From NCBI RefSeq assembly GCF_000732615.1, contig NZ_JPGL01000011.1:165096-229095 (forward strand): DNA of 64,000 nucleotides, written 5' to 3'. This DNA comes from Burkholderia paludis. Lineage in GTDB: Bacteria; Pseudomonadota; Gammaproteobacteria; Burkholderiales; Burkholderiaceae. Shown here one piece after another: positions 36,895 to 45,813 of this stretch (positions are counted from its first letter, which is position 1; each line of letters starts with the position of its first letter). The notes below the pieces were generated by a model. That model saw only the letters and a program-made list of their open reading frames with translations. It did no database searches and was not told the origin of the DNA. The position numbers and the translations under genes are program-made.

Positions 36895-38469
36895 ATGTGG
36901 CAATGGTGGAACAAACTGGGTGAATCGGTCGGAGGCGCTGCGCGCGCCGGCCTGATGGGGGTTGTCGTCGTCGTTGCCCTGTTGATGGGCGGAAGCGCCT
37001 ATTGGTTGCTGCGGTCGACGCCCCAGGTTCTGTTCGGCGACCTTTCCCCGCAGGATACGGCCGCGATGACGGCGGAGCTGGACAGGATGAAGGTGCCCTA
37101 TACGCTCGCGGAGTCCGGTGGCGATGGCGGCACCAAGATTCTCGTGGACGGGGTAGACGTCTACAAAACGCGCATCAAGCTGATGGGCAAGGACATTCCA
37201 CTTCACGGCGCGGTAGGCTTCGAGCTGTTCAACGGCAGCGACTTCGGCATGACCGAGTTTGCGCAGAAGATCAACTATCAGCGTGCATTGCAAGGCGAAC
37301 TGACACGCACCATTCTTTCGCTGGCGGAAGTGCGCGACGCACGTGTGCTGCTCGCATTCCCGGAGCAGAGCGTGTTTCGTCAGCCGACCGGTAGCGCAAA
37401 GGCGTCCGTGACGCTGACGCTCAAGCCGGGCCGGGAGCTCGGCGCCGATCAGGTGGCCGGTATTCAGCGACTCGTCGCCGCTTCGGTTCCGGGCATCGTT
37501 GCGCAGAATGTGACGATTGTCGACCAGAGCGGGGTTGCGTTGACGCGGTCGCCGGTCGATGCCGACGCAGGCGCTTCCGGATCAGCCGTGCTCGAACTGA
37601 AGAAGGACGCCGACCGCTATTTTTCCCGCAAGGTCAATGACGTGCTTACCCAGGCACTTGGCGCCGGGCGCGCGCTCGCAAGCGTTGACGTGACGCTCGA
37701 TATGGAGCGCATGCAGAGCAGCCTGGACGAACCCGTGTCGCCAGTCGGCCGCACCGGCGTGCCGACGGGGGTCGTCGTGCGCGAACATGAGACGAACAGG
37801 GGCGTGCCGCTGCCTGACAGTAGTCATGCTGGCGGAGAGGGTGCGGATACCGGTGGAAGCGATCAGCGCGACGTCGAATACGCGATCGGGCATCGCGTCG
37901 AACAAGTAGTCAGCCAGCCAGGATCGATCCGGCGCATCCAGGTCGCGGTAGTAGTCAATTCGCCGCTTGCCGCCGATCAGGCCGATCACTTGCAGAAAGT
38001 GATCGCGGCGAGCGTCGGTGCGTCGGCCGAACGCGGAGATGTCGTCGTCATTCAGACGCTGGACGCTTCTCAGTCCCCGGCGTCTTCGGCGGGCATCGCG
38101 ACGCCAGGCGGACCCGAAGCCGCCCCGGTTGCCGATCGCCGCGCGACGGATCCGGCGCGTGCGCCACGCGGCATGGAGCATGTATCGATCATCGAAGCGG
38201 TCGTGGCGGGTCTCGCAGTCGCGGTTGTCGCTGCGTTGCTGTTCGGGATCGCACGTCAACGCGGAACTCGCGCCGAGCTCCCGCGATATGGCAAGCCGCT
38301 GACCGATGAGCAGCGCGTGGCTGCGCTCGCGCAATTGCACGGCTGGCTGCGTGGCGGCGGGCCGGATCTTCAACCCGCAGCGGCACTGCAGGGCCAAAGC
38401 GGCGTGGCGGGCGGCCTGCTGCAGCCTCGCGCGAAAGGAGACGGCGGTGCGGGAGTCCGGCATGGATGA
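36895..38469 (+). CDS. fliF: MS-ring protein FliF
   Basis: 524 aa. Two membrane helices (GLMGVVVVVALLMGGSAYWLL near the N-terminus, and EAVVAGLAVAVVAALLFGIA near residue 440) flank a periplasmic part with the YscJ/FliF ring-building motifs (PYTLAESGGDGGTKILVDG, NYQRALQGELTRTILSL). The cytoplasmic C-tail, where FliG binds in motile flagella, is about 60 residues and ends in a Gly-rich stretch without the usual acidic end. AGGAG precedes the ATG. Confidence 0.94.
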   Translation: MWQWWNKLGESVGGAARAGLMGVVVVVALLMGGSAYWLLRSTPQVLFGDLSPQDTAAMTAELDRMKVPYTLAESGGDGGTKILVDGVDVYKTRIKLMGKDIPLHGAVGFELFNGSDFGMTEFAQKINYQRALQGELTRTILSLAEVRDARVLLAFPEQSVFRQPTGSAKASVTLTLKPGRELGADQVAGIQRLVAASVPGIVAQNVTIVDQSGVALTRSPVDADAGASGSAVLELKKDADRYFSRKVNDVLTQALGAGRALASVDVTLDMERMQSSLDEPVSPVGRTGVPTGVVVREHETNRGVPLPDSSHAGGEGADTGGSDQRDVEYAIGHRVEQVVSQPGSIRRIQVAVVVNSPLAADQADHLQKVIAASVGASAERGDVVVIQTLDASQSPASSAGIATPGGPEAAPVADRRATDPARAPRGMEHVSIIEAVVAGLAVAVVAALLFGIARQRGTRAELPRYGKPLTDEQRVAALAQLHGWLRGGGPDLQPAAALQGQSGVAGGLLQPRAKGDGGAGVRHG

Positions 38470-39097
38470 TGACCTGCTGATCGGGGCGGTTCCTGCAGCC
38501 GACGACGATATCCGGAAAGCGGCGTTGTTGCTGCACACGCTGTCAGGAGCGGATCGTGACTGGATGCTTGCCAGGCTCCCGGCGGAATACCGTCGGCAAT
38601 TGCTCGATCTGGTCGAAGAACTGCGTGAACTGGGGATCCCTCCGGTCCGCTCGATGCTTGATGCGATGAAGGACGGTACCGCTGCTCGCCGCGCGTCGGC
38701 ATCGACACCGGCCGACGACAGTTGGGAGGCGTGGTGTGCTGAAATCGATCGCGCCAGCCCGTCCATGGTATGGCCGATCCTGCGGGCGGAGCCGGAGCAA
38801 TTGATTGCGCGTGTGCTGTCGTTGCATGACTGGCGCTGGGCCGCCGGAATTTCGCAATGGCTCGATCCCATGCGGCGTACCACGGTGCGGGTACTGCTCG
38901 AGCGGAACAGCGAGTCGCGGCATGAGGACGCGCGGGCGCTTGACGCGTATCTGCTATCGGGGTTGGGCACGCGTATTCGCGCATTGCCGGCGGAGGTTCA
39001 CCCGTCGGAGCGGCTGGCCGAGCAGGATGAACCGGTATCGCGGCGAGCGGTCTGGCAGTGGCCGATTTTTGGCCGTCAACGGGAGCGAGGTCGATGA
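38462..39097 (+). CDS. Divergent FliG-position protein, lacks the torque domain
   Basis: 211 aa in the slot where fliG (about 330 aa) normally lies. Its first third resembles the FliG N-terminal domain (IRKAALLLHTLSGADRDWMLARLP). The middle has a short helical stretch with EPEQLIARVLSLHDW. The C-terminal domain with the charged torque helix of motile FliG is not recognisable; instead the protein ends in a short Arg-rich tail. Size and position also recall the SctK accessory protein of injectisomes. It overlaps fliF and fliH by a few bases. I call it a FliG-like or SctK-like adaptor with low certainty on ancestry. Confidence 0.65.
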   Translation: MDDDLLIGAVPAADDDIRKAALLLHTLSGADRDWMLARLPAEYRRQLLDLVEELRELGIPPVRSMLDAMKDGTAARRASASTPADDSWEAWCAEIDRASPSMVWPILRAEPEQLIARVLSLHDWRWAAGISQWLDPMRRTTVRVLLERNSESRHEDARALDAYLLSGLGTRIRALPAEVHPSERLAEQDEPVSRRAVWQWPIFGRQRERGR

Positions 39098-39924
39098 ACC
39101 GGATCAGACCAGGCGTGCTGCGCGGCGTCACCGTTGTGCACGACGCCCATGTGTTGCTTCGACCCGGCGCGGCAATGCAGCGGCGCGGCGAGACTACGCC
39201 GGCCGGAGAGGCCGCGGGCTGTTCGTTGCCGGTGTTGCCGGACAGCGTCGGGACATCGCACGGGCGTGAACGGGAGGACGAACGGGCAAGCGGGATCGCG
39301 GACGGCTACCGGGAAGGGTTCCGGCAAGGACATGATGAAGGTCGGGCAGCGGGGCTGCTTCAGGGGATGGAAGAAGGCCGGGCGGAAGCATTGACCCACG
39401 CCAGGCGGGAAGCGGAAGCGCGTGAGCAGGTCGAGCGCATCGCACATGCCGAGCAGGTCGATCGGTTCGGTATGTGGCTGGGAGAAATCGCCACCGGCCT
39501 GGCGCACCGATTGAGCGAATACGCACGCCGGTCCGAGGAAGACATGATCGCGCTTTGTCATCGCGCGCTGTGCCGGGTGTTCGGTGAAACCGTCACCCAT
39601 CCGGACAGTACCGCGTCGATCGTCAGACAGGCAGTCGCGGAATACTGCGCTGTCGAGGTGGCCAGTACGCTGGCGACGCTGTTGACGGTGCGGGTGCATC
39701 CTGCGGACGCCGAACGCCTGGAGGCGGACGTCGATCTGGCATCGGCGATACGGCGTCACGGTGTGCAGCGTGTGGCGTGGATCGGCGATGAACAGGTCGG
39801 GCCGGGAGGCTGCATGATCGACGCCGATCACGGCAGGCTCGATGCGCGACTCGAAACGCAGTTGATCGCGCTGACTGCATTGCTGTCGCGCAGCGCACCT
39901 GCTGCTGCGGCGGAGGATGCATGA
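39094..39924 (+). CDS. fliH: Flagellar ATPase stator FliH
   Basis: 276 aa. It shows the FliH hallmark of repeated GxxxG-type spacing: GIADGYREGFRQGHDEGRAAG then LLQGMEEGRAEAL. A coiled coil and the C-terminal domain (LTVRVHPADAERLEADVDL, VGPGGCMIDADHGRLDARLETQL) follow. FliH holds the FliI ATPase at the C ring. ATGA overlaps at both ends show tight coupling. Confidence 0.9.
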   Translation: MNRIRPGVLRGVTVVHDAHVLLRPGAAMQRRGETTPAGEAAGCSLPVLPDSVGTSHGREREDERASGIADGYREGFRQGHDEGRAAGLLQGMEEGRAEALTHARREAEAREQVERIAHAEQVDRFGMWLGEIATGLAHRLSEYARRSEEDMIALCHRALCRVFGETVTHPDSTASIVRQAVAEYCAVEVASTLATLLTVRVHPADAERLEADVDLASAIRRHGVQRVAWIGDEQVGPGGCMIDADHGRLDARLETQLIALTALLSRSAPAAAAEDA

Positions 39925-41432
39925 ATCGCGACCGCATGAATCGGGTCATGGAGAACGGGGGGAGCACCGGATCGTCCATTGCACGCGCGGTCGCGGAGCT
40001 TCGCGGTGCATCGCTCACGATGCGTGTGGGTATCGTGCGGGGCATTCAGGGACTCGCGGTCGAAGCCTCCGGACCGCGTGCGCGCATCGGTGAGCTGTGC
40101 GCGATCGTGCCGCCGGGTGTCGCGCCGCAACTCGACGTCGGGATGCTGCTGGTCGATCGGTCCGGGGAGGCTGACCCGGGTGCGGCCTCGCGCATGCCGA
40201 TCCTTGCCGAGGTCATCGGCATTCAGCCATCGCACGTCATGTTGATGCCGTATTGCGACGTTCGCGCGGTGACGGTCGGTAGCACCGTTGTCGCCCTCGG
40301 GGATCGCTCGGAGATCGGTGTCGGCGACGAACTGCTGGGCCGGGTGATCGACGGCTTCGGCCGCCCGCTGGACGGACTTCCGGCACCCGTCACGCGGGCT
40401 TCCCGCGCAGTGCAGGGAACGCCGACGAATCCGATGGAGCGCCCGGGCATAGACACAGTGCTGGAAACCGGGGTGCGCGTGATCGACGGCTTGCTGACGA
40501 TGGGCCGCGGCCAGCGTGTCGGCATCTTCGCGGGGAGCGGCGTCGGCAAGAGCACGTTGCTCGGCATGATCGCGCGCCATGTGCGCGCCGACGTCAACGT
40601 CATCGCCCTGATCGGCGAGCGAGGTCGCGAGGTGCGCGATTTCATCGAACGGCAACTGGGGGCAGAGGGCTTACGCCGATCGGTCGTCGTCGTTGCGACC
40701 GCCGATCAGCCGGCGCTCGGTCGGATTCGGGCGGCGCATGCCGCATTTGCGATCGCCGAATCGTTTCGAGACGCTGGCCGGCAGGTCGTACTGACGGTCG
40801 ATTCGATCACGCGTCTCGCGATGGCACGCCGCGAGGTGGGGTTGTCCGCCGGAGAACCGCCGACGGCGCGTGGCTATCCGCCGTCGGTATTCGCGGAATT
40901 GCCGAGGCTGTGCGAACGATGCGGAACCGCGTCGTCCGGCGGGGCGATCACCGCGTTGCTGACCGTACTGGTCGAGGGCGACGACTTCAACGAACCGATC
41001 GCGGATACGCTGCGTGCGGTACTCGATGGCCATATCGTTTTGTCCCGCGATCTCGCAAATGCAGGCCGTTATCCGGCCATCGACGTGCTCAAGAGTGCGA
41101 GCCGGTTGCTGACCGAGTTGACGGGGCCTGCCGAGCGGGAACTGATTCGTGAAGCGGTGCGGGTGCTGGAACTGCTCGAACGCAATCGCCAAATGGTGGA
41201 ACTGGGCGCCTACGAACGGGGCACGAATCCGGTGCTCGACGCGGCGTTGGGCGTGCAGACGGAGCTTGAAGGCTGGCTGCGCCAGCACGACGGAGGCGAG
41301 TCGAGACGACAGGCGCTCGAAGCATTGCGCGCGATTCTCACGCCGCAAGATGTCGATGCGCCGGTTTCGGAGAAAGGCAGTCGCGCGTTTTCGATACGTG
41401 GCGCGGCGTCCCACGCGAGGATCGTGTCATGA
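39921..41432 (+). CDS. fliI: Flagellum-specific ATPase FliI
   Basis: 503 aa. Walker A is GSGVGKST (Lys about 210), Walker B lies at VVLTVDSITRLAMARREVGLS, and GERGREVRDFIE follows the P-loop. It is an F1-beta-like hexamer that powers or unfolds substrates for export. The N-terminal extension (about 45 residues) is longer than usual, and the tail (about 40 residues past the domain) is also extended. Confidence 0.95.
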   Translation: MNRDRMNRVMENGGSTGSSIARAVAELRGASLTMRVGIVRGIQGLAVEASGPRARIGELCAIVPPGVAPQLDVGMLLVDRSGEADPGAASRMPILAEVIGIQPSHVMLMPYCDVRAVTVGSTVVALGDRSEIGVGDELLGRVIDGFGRPLDGLPAPVTRASRAVQGTPTNPMERPGIDTVLETGVRVIDGLLTMGRGQRVGIFAGSGVGKSTLLGMIARHVRADVNVIALIGERGREVRDFIERQLGAEGLRRSVVVVATADQPALGRIRAAHAAFAIAESFRDAGRQVVLTVDSITRLAMARREVGLSAGEPPTARGYPPSVFAELPRLCERCGTASSGGAITALLTVLVEGDDFNEPIADTLRAVLDGHIVLSRDLANAGRYPAIDVLKSASRLLTELTGPAERELIREAVRVLELLERNRQMVELGAYERGTNPVLDAALGVQTELEGWLRQHDGGESRRQALEALRAILTPQDVDAPVSEKGSRAFSIRGAASHARIVS

Positions 41433-41917
41433 GCGTGGATCTCAGGGGGTTTCGATATCGACTGGAGCCTGCCCGCAGGCTCGCCGACTGGCGACTTGCA
41501 GCGGCAATTGTCCGCCTCGGCGAAGTGCAGCGGGCCATCGACGAGGTGACGCGGCAAATCGGCGATCTCGACGCCGCGTGCGAGACGCAGGCGCAGCGAC
41601 TCGCAAGCCGGATGGTGGCCGGATGTGATCCGTCGGGCTACGCGTCGGGCCTGGCATGGATTGCCGGACTGCACCGTGAACGCAATGCTGCCCGGGCCGT
41701 GAAGGATGAATGGCTGGAGCGCCGTCGTGGGGTTCGAAGTGAACTCGCGATGCTGCAGGCCAGGGTGGATGCGTTCGGTGCACATCGGGACGTCTGCGAA
41801 ACGGCTTACGCGAGTGAGGAAGCCTTGCGCGAGGCCGCGGAGGCTGACAAGGACTGGCTTGCGCGTACGGCAATGCGGGCGCGAAACCTCGCGCGGGGAG
41901 GGTCATATGGAAAATGA
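41429..41917 (+). CDS. fliJ: Flagellar export protein FliJ
   Basis: 162 aa, nearly all helical and charged, as expected for the FliJ coiled coil that inserts in the FliI ring and contacts FlhA. Features include FRYRLEPARRLADWRLAAAIVRLGEVQRAI and repeated Arg/Glu/Ala heptads. Identification rests mainly on the position after fliI, the length and the coiled coil. It overlaps fliI and the next gene. Confidence 0.8.
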   Translation: MSVDLRGFRYRLEPARRLADWRLAAAIVRLGEVQRAIDEVTRQIGDLDAACETQAQRLASRMVAGCDPSGYASGLAWIAGLHRERNAARAVKDEWLERRRGVRSELAMLQARVDAFGAHRDVCETAYASEEALREAAEADKDWLARTAMRARNLARGGSYGK

Positions 41918-42806
41918 TCGCGTGCTGCTGTCGCTTTCTCTGCGCATCGCGCAGGCGGCAAATGCCGACGCGCGTCGGCAGACTGATGTACCGACCGGTG
42001 ATCAGACGCTGGCGTGGCAACGTGAGTTGGCGCAGGCGCAGGCCGACGGATTTGCATCGTGGTTTTCGCCGGTCGCCGCGTCGGCGCATGTGCCGGTTGC
42101 CCCGCTGTCGCATGGTGTACCGGATACCGGAATGCCGGCCGATCGTGCGCAGGGCGCGAAATACACCGGGTCGGCAGGATCCGCGCCGATTGCGGGGGCT
42201 GGCCGGAATATCCGGTCCGTGCAAGCTTCCAGGGAGCGCGTCGATCTGGAGAACCGTTCCGTACCTCGGCTCGACGCGTTTGCAACGTTGCCGGTCACGG
42301 GAAGCGTGCCCGCAACGCTTGTCCCGTCGCTATCGCCGCCCCCTGACCCGGTCACCATATCGACGGCAGGGCTGCCATCGACGCCCTCTTCGCTGCAGGC
42401 GTGGTTGACGGCATCCCTCGGGACACCGGTCGAGCGAGTCGATGCGCCGTCCGAGACGCTACGCGCGGTAGTGCATGCGGCACCTGACGACGATGGCACG
42501 GAAGCAGACCCGGACCCGGAACCGCTTCAGTCGACGGAGCCCCAGCGCGGCGCGCCGAGGCCGCCGGATCCGATGCGCGTTTATGCCGAATGGAGCGAGG
42601 ACGGCGTGCGCGTCTGGCTTGGTGCCGATACCGAACGACTGGCGGACGTTGCTCGGGTCGCACGCATCTTGCGCGATCAACTCAGGCAGCAGGGAGTCCG
42701 TCTGCACGCCGTCGTCTGCAACGGTACCGACATTTCCCTATGCGACGGAACCGCGGCGGAGACAACCGCCGGATTTTCCCCATTGACCGATTCGTCTCGT
42801 TTTTGA
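41907..42806 (+). CDS. FliK-position protein (probable hook-length control)
   Basis: 299 aa. The long middle is Pro/Ser/Thr/Ala-rich and probably unfolded, like the ruler part of FliK. The C-terminal 70 residues form a compact domain (MRVYAEWSEDGVRVWLGADTERL then VARVARILRDQLRQQGVRLHAVVCNG), as in the flagellar hook-length-control/SctP-type domain. GGGGAGGG precedes the ATG. It sits between fliJ and flgD, where fliK is expected. Sequence identity to known FliK is not evident, so I leave out the symbol. Confidence 0.6.
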   Translation: MENDRVLLSLSLRIAQAANADARRQTDVPTGDQTLAWQRELAQAQADGFASWFSPVAASAHVPVAPLSHGVPDTGMPADRAQGAKYTGSAGSAPIAGAGRNIRSVQASRERVDLENRSVPRLDAFATLPVTGSVPATLVPSLSPPPDPVTISTAGLPSTPSSLQAWLTASLGTPVERVDAPSETLRAVVHAAPDDDGTEADPDPEPLQSTEPQRGAPRPPDPMRVYAEWSEDGVRVWLGADTERLADVARVARILRDQLRQQGVRLHAVVCNGTDISLCDGTAAETTAGFSPLTDSSRF

Positions 42807-42818
42807 ACAGGAGGAGCT

Positions 42819-43214
42819 ATGACAATCACCGCAACGAGTGGCGTGAGTAGCGCAGGCTCGAACAGCACGCTGTCCTTGCAAGACTTTCTGCAAGTCCTGA
42901 TGACGCAACTGACGTATCAGGACCCGCTGAATCCGATGGACAACGAGCAGTTCATGGCGCAAATCGCGCAGTTTACTTCGCTCGAGGAGACGCAGCAGAT
43001 GAACACGAGCATCCAGACGCTCGTCAGCAACCAGGCTGCACAGCAGTCGGTCGGGCTGATCGGCCATACCGTCAACTTCACCACGCAGTCGGGACCGTTG
43101 TCGGGGACGGTGCAGAGCATCGATCTGTCGGGCTCGACGCCGCAGCTCAGTATCAATACGAGCAGCGGTGTCGTGAGCGGCGTGAGCATCAGCCAGTTGA
43201 CGTCCATCCAGTGA
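42819..43214 (+). CDS. flgD: Short hook-capping protein FlgD
   Basis: 131 aa. The N-terminal FlgD motif is intact: LSLQDFLQVLMTQLTYQDPLNPMDNEQFMAQIAQFTSLEE. After it only a small beta part remains (SVGLIGHTVNFTTQSGPLSGTVQSIDL). Common FlgD proteins have some 220 residues with Tudor and Fn3-like domains, so the cap is reduced. It stands 11 bp before flgE. Confidence 0.88.
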   Translation: MTITATSGVSSAGSNSTLSLQDFLQVLMTQLTYQDPLNPMDNEQFMAQIAQFTSLEETQQMNTSIQTLVSNQAAQQSVGLIGHTVNFTTQSGPLSGTVQSIDLSGSTPQLSINTSSGVVSGVSISQLTSIQ

Positions 43215-43224
43215 GGTCGGCGCG

Positions 43225-44409
43225 ATGATCGATTCCATTACGATTGCCGAATCCGGCCTGCTCGGTTTCGAGGCAGGGCTTCGCACCATTTCGAACAATA
43301 CGGCGAACCTCAACACTCCGGGCTTCAAGGGTTCTTCGACCCAGTTCGCCGACCTTTTCTATTCAGACAGCAGTCTTGAAAGCGACGGGTCGCCGGGCGT
43401 CGGGGAGTTCGGGTACGGACTGAATACGCTCGGCACCACGCTGAACTTCACGCCAGGACAGCAGTCGAGCACCGGCGACCCGCTTGACGTTGCGGAGAAC
43501 GGTCAGGGCTACTTCGTGCTGAAGAACGCCAACGGCGAGCTGCACTACACGAAGGACGGTGAATTCAAGTTCGATTCCAGCGGCACGCTTGTGTCGGCGA
43601 CGACGGGCGAGACGGTCATGGGGGTCGACGCCAACGGCAATCTCGTTCCCATTACGCTGACGAACATGGGGACCAACGCGCCGAAGGCGACGACGACCGT
43701 GACGTTCAGCGGCAATCTGTCATCGACGACCACGTCCGATACGGTCAATAACGTGACGGTGATCGATGCCGCCGGGACAACGCATACGTTGAGCGTCGCG
43801 TTGACGGCGGTTAGCGGTCAGACCGGCACGTGGAACGTGGCATTGATGGACGGAACGACTCAGGTCGGCAATGGCACGATCGCGTTCAGCGGCGGCAACG
43901 TCGTGTCGGGCAGCAGCAAGGTCGCACTGACCTACACGCCGACGGGCGGGCAATCGATGCCGTTGACCCTCGATTTTTCCAGCAACGTGACGTCGTTCGA
44001 CTCAGGCACCAGTTCGACGCTGGCGTTTGCCCAGCAGGACGGCTATGCGTCGAGCAGCCTGACCGGCGAATCGTTCGATTCGACCGGGACGCTGATTCTT
44101 GCGTATGCGAACGGCCAGACTGCCAAAGGGCCGCAACTCGCGCTGGCGCAGTTCAGCTCGCCGGATCAGGTGCAGTCGATCGGTGGCAACGAATTCGCCG
44201 CGCAGGGTTCGAGCGGCTGGACGATCGGCACGGCGGGAGCCGGCCAGTTCGGCACCGTGGCGGACGGCGAGGTCGAGGGATCGAACGTCGATCTGTCGAC
44301 GGAATTCAGCAACCTCGTCGTGATGCAGCGCGGCTATCAGGCATGTTCGCAGGTCATATCGACAGCGAGCGACATGTTGAGCACGTTGTTCGGCATCTGG
44401 GGGAAATAG
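43225..44409 (+). CDS. flgE: Flagellar hook protein FlgE
   Basis: 394 aa. The N-terminus is SITIAESGLLGFEAGLRTISNNTANLNTPGFKGSSTQFADLF and the C-terminus NVDLSTEFSNLVVMQRGYQACSQVISTASDML, both diagnostic for the hook. The middle (about residues 145-280) is Thr/Ser-rich with beta repeats (TTTVTFSGNLSSTTTSDTVNNVTVIDAAGTTHTLSVA pattern) that form the hook surface. This is the outermost axial protein coded in the window. Confidence 0.93.
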   Translation: MIDSITIAESGLLGFEAGLRTISNNTANLNTPGFKGSSTQFADLFYSDSSLESDGSPGVGEFGYGLNTLGTTLNFTPGQQSSTGDPLDVAENGQGYFVLKNANGELHYTKDGEFKFDSSGTLVSATTGETVMGVDANGNLVPITLTNMGTNAPKATTTVTFSGNLSSTTTSDTVNNVTVIDAAGTTHTLSVALTAVSGQTGTWNVALMDGTTQVGNGTIAFSGGNVVSGSSKVALTYTPTGGQSMPLTLDFSSNVTSFDSGTSSTLAFAQQDGYASSSLTGESFDSTGTLILAYANGQTAKGPQLALAQFSSPDQVQSIGGNEFAAQGSSGWTIGTAGAGQFGTVADGEVEGSNVDLSTEFSNLVVMQRGYQACSQVISTASDMLSTLFGIWGK

Positions 44410-44410
44410 A

Positions 44411-45364
44411 GTGAACGAGACCGATACGCAAACGCCGGGCCGGAGAAGCGGCGCCGCGCCGCGTCGCGGAGAACTCGTGCCGGTCGAGCGTGCACGACGC
44501 GATGCGCATCCTGTACGGGCCCTGCGCGATGCCGCGCGCGTGAGCCTCGCCACGACTGCTGACACATTGCTGGCCCGTTGGTGTCGTGACTGGGGCGTGT
44601 CTGAGGATGCGCGACCCGTTTCTGTCCAGTGTGTTCCGGCCTGGGATGCCCCTTCGGAATCGGCAATGCGGAATGCCGTGTGGCGTCGGCTGGCCGTCGA
44701 AGAGTCGGCCATGTCGATCTGGTGGCGCTGGCAGGCAGGCAACGCGAGGCAGGCCGTGCCGGCGGACGCGACCGGCCCGCTCGGCATTGTGCAGACACTG
44801 TTGTTCGGTGGCCGCGGTGCGGTGGGGGGGCTGGCGGCAGACACGGCCGCCGCCGCGTGGAGCGACTGGTGTCTGCGAATCGCACGGCAATGCGGTGCGA
44901 CCCACGTTGCGCACCGGGATGTTTTCTCGTGCGACGAGGGGCAAACGCTACCGGAACTCTTTTCACGGCACTGGACAGGTGCGGTGTTGCTGCGCTGGAC
45001 CGTCGGCGAACAGATCCTGTGGCTCGCTCTCGACGCGACGGCCGCCGAGGGCTGGCTGCGTACCGATGGATTCGAAATGGCCGCGCCGGTTGCCTGTCGC
45101 GCTGCGCCACTCGCCGCGCTCCCGGTTGCGCTTCGCGACGCGACGGTCAACGTGAATATCGAACTGCGGCCGGTCGAGGTTGCCCTTGGCGATTTGATGG
45201 CGCTTGCGCAAGGCGACGTCATTCACACACAGCACGCAGTCGACGCGCCGCTGCAGATTCTGGTGAGCACGGTCGACGGTGCGTCGACCGCGCCGCTTTG
45301 TCACGCTTACCTCGGGATGCGCGACGGCGCGCGTGCGGTCGTGCTGGCGAAACCCGCCGGTTGA
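44411..45364 (+). CDS. Divergent FliM/SctQ-like C-ring protein
   Basis: 317 aa from a GTG one base after the flgE stop. The C-terminal 75 residues form a SpoA (FliM/FliN surface-presentation) domain: LRDATVNVNIELRPVEVALGDLMALAQGDVI, then PLCHAYLGMRDGARAVVLA. The first 50 residues are Arg/Ala-rich and lack the LSQxEIDALL CheY-binding motif of FliM. The middle matches motile FliM poorly and resembles SctQ/HrcQ in its general layout. Position before fliN supports a C-ring role. Whether it is a degenerate FliM or a SctQ equivalent is open. Confidence 0.7.
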   Translation: MNETDTQTPGRRSGAAPRRGELVPVERARRDAHPVRALRDAARVSLATTADTLLARWCRDWGVSEDARPVSVQCVPAWDAPSESAMRNAVWRRLAVEESAMSIWWRWQAGNARQAVPADATGPLGIVQTLLFGGRGAVGGLAADTAAAAWSDWCLRIARQCGATHVAHRDVFSCDEGQTLPELFSRHWTGAVLLRWTVGEQILWLALDATAAEGWLRTDGFEMAAPVACRAAPLAALPVALRDATVNVNIELRPVEVALGDLMALAQGDVIHTQHAVDAPLQILVSTVDGASTAPLCHAYLGMRDGARAVVLAKPAG

Positions 45365-45414
45365 GCCGGTACCGTTCCCGGGATTTCCCGTCACCTTTTC
45401 GATTCAGATGAAAC

Positions 45415-45813
45415 ATGCTTAACCAGCCAACCAGTTTGATGAACGAACCGTCGCTTGACGTGGCCGATTCGACCGATCAACCCGCTCGCGCAAATCTCGT
45501 GCAACTTGTGGAATTGCCGTTGGGCGGCCACGATGGCGCGCCGTTGCCTTTCGATGCCGGCAAGGGCGGCGCGACCGCCAATCCCCTGATGCAGGTCAGG
45601 GCGGCCGTGACGGTACGCGTCGGAACCGCGGAGTTGACCGTCGGCGAATTGATGAGCGTGCGCGAGGAACAGGTGCTACGTCTCGACCAGTCGGTCGAGA
45701 GTCCGGTTGACCTGCTGGTCGGTGGCGAGGTCATCGCACGCGGCACGCTGGTCGTCATAGACGGCTGCTTCGGGGTACGTCTGACCGAATTGCCGCGTCC
45801 GCTGCAACCATGA
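45415..45813 (+). CDS. fliN: C-ring protein FliN
   Basis: 132 aa. The C-terminal SpoA domain is clear: MQVRAAVTVRVGTAELTVGELMSVREEQVLRLDQSVESPVDLLVGGEVIARGTLVVIDGCFGVRLTEL. FliN forms the lower C ring and docks the FliH-FliI complex. The ATG at 45415 or the next Met at 45439 could be the start. It overlaps fliO by 4 bp. Confidence 0.9.
   Translation: MLNQPTSLMNEPSLDVADSTDQPARANLVQLVELPLGGHDGAPLPFDAGKGGATANPLMQVRAAVTVRVGTAELTVGELMSVREEQVLRLDQSVESPVDLLVGGEVIARGTLVVIDGCFGVRLTELPRPLQP

Noticed and set aside
37582..38970. 462-codon minus-strand open frame
   Set aside because: It is antisense to fliF and the fliG-position gene, with a Ser/Arg-rich composition and no recognisable domain.
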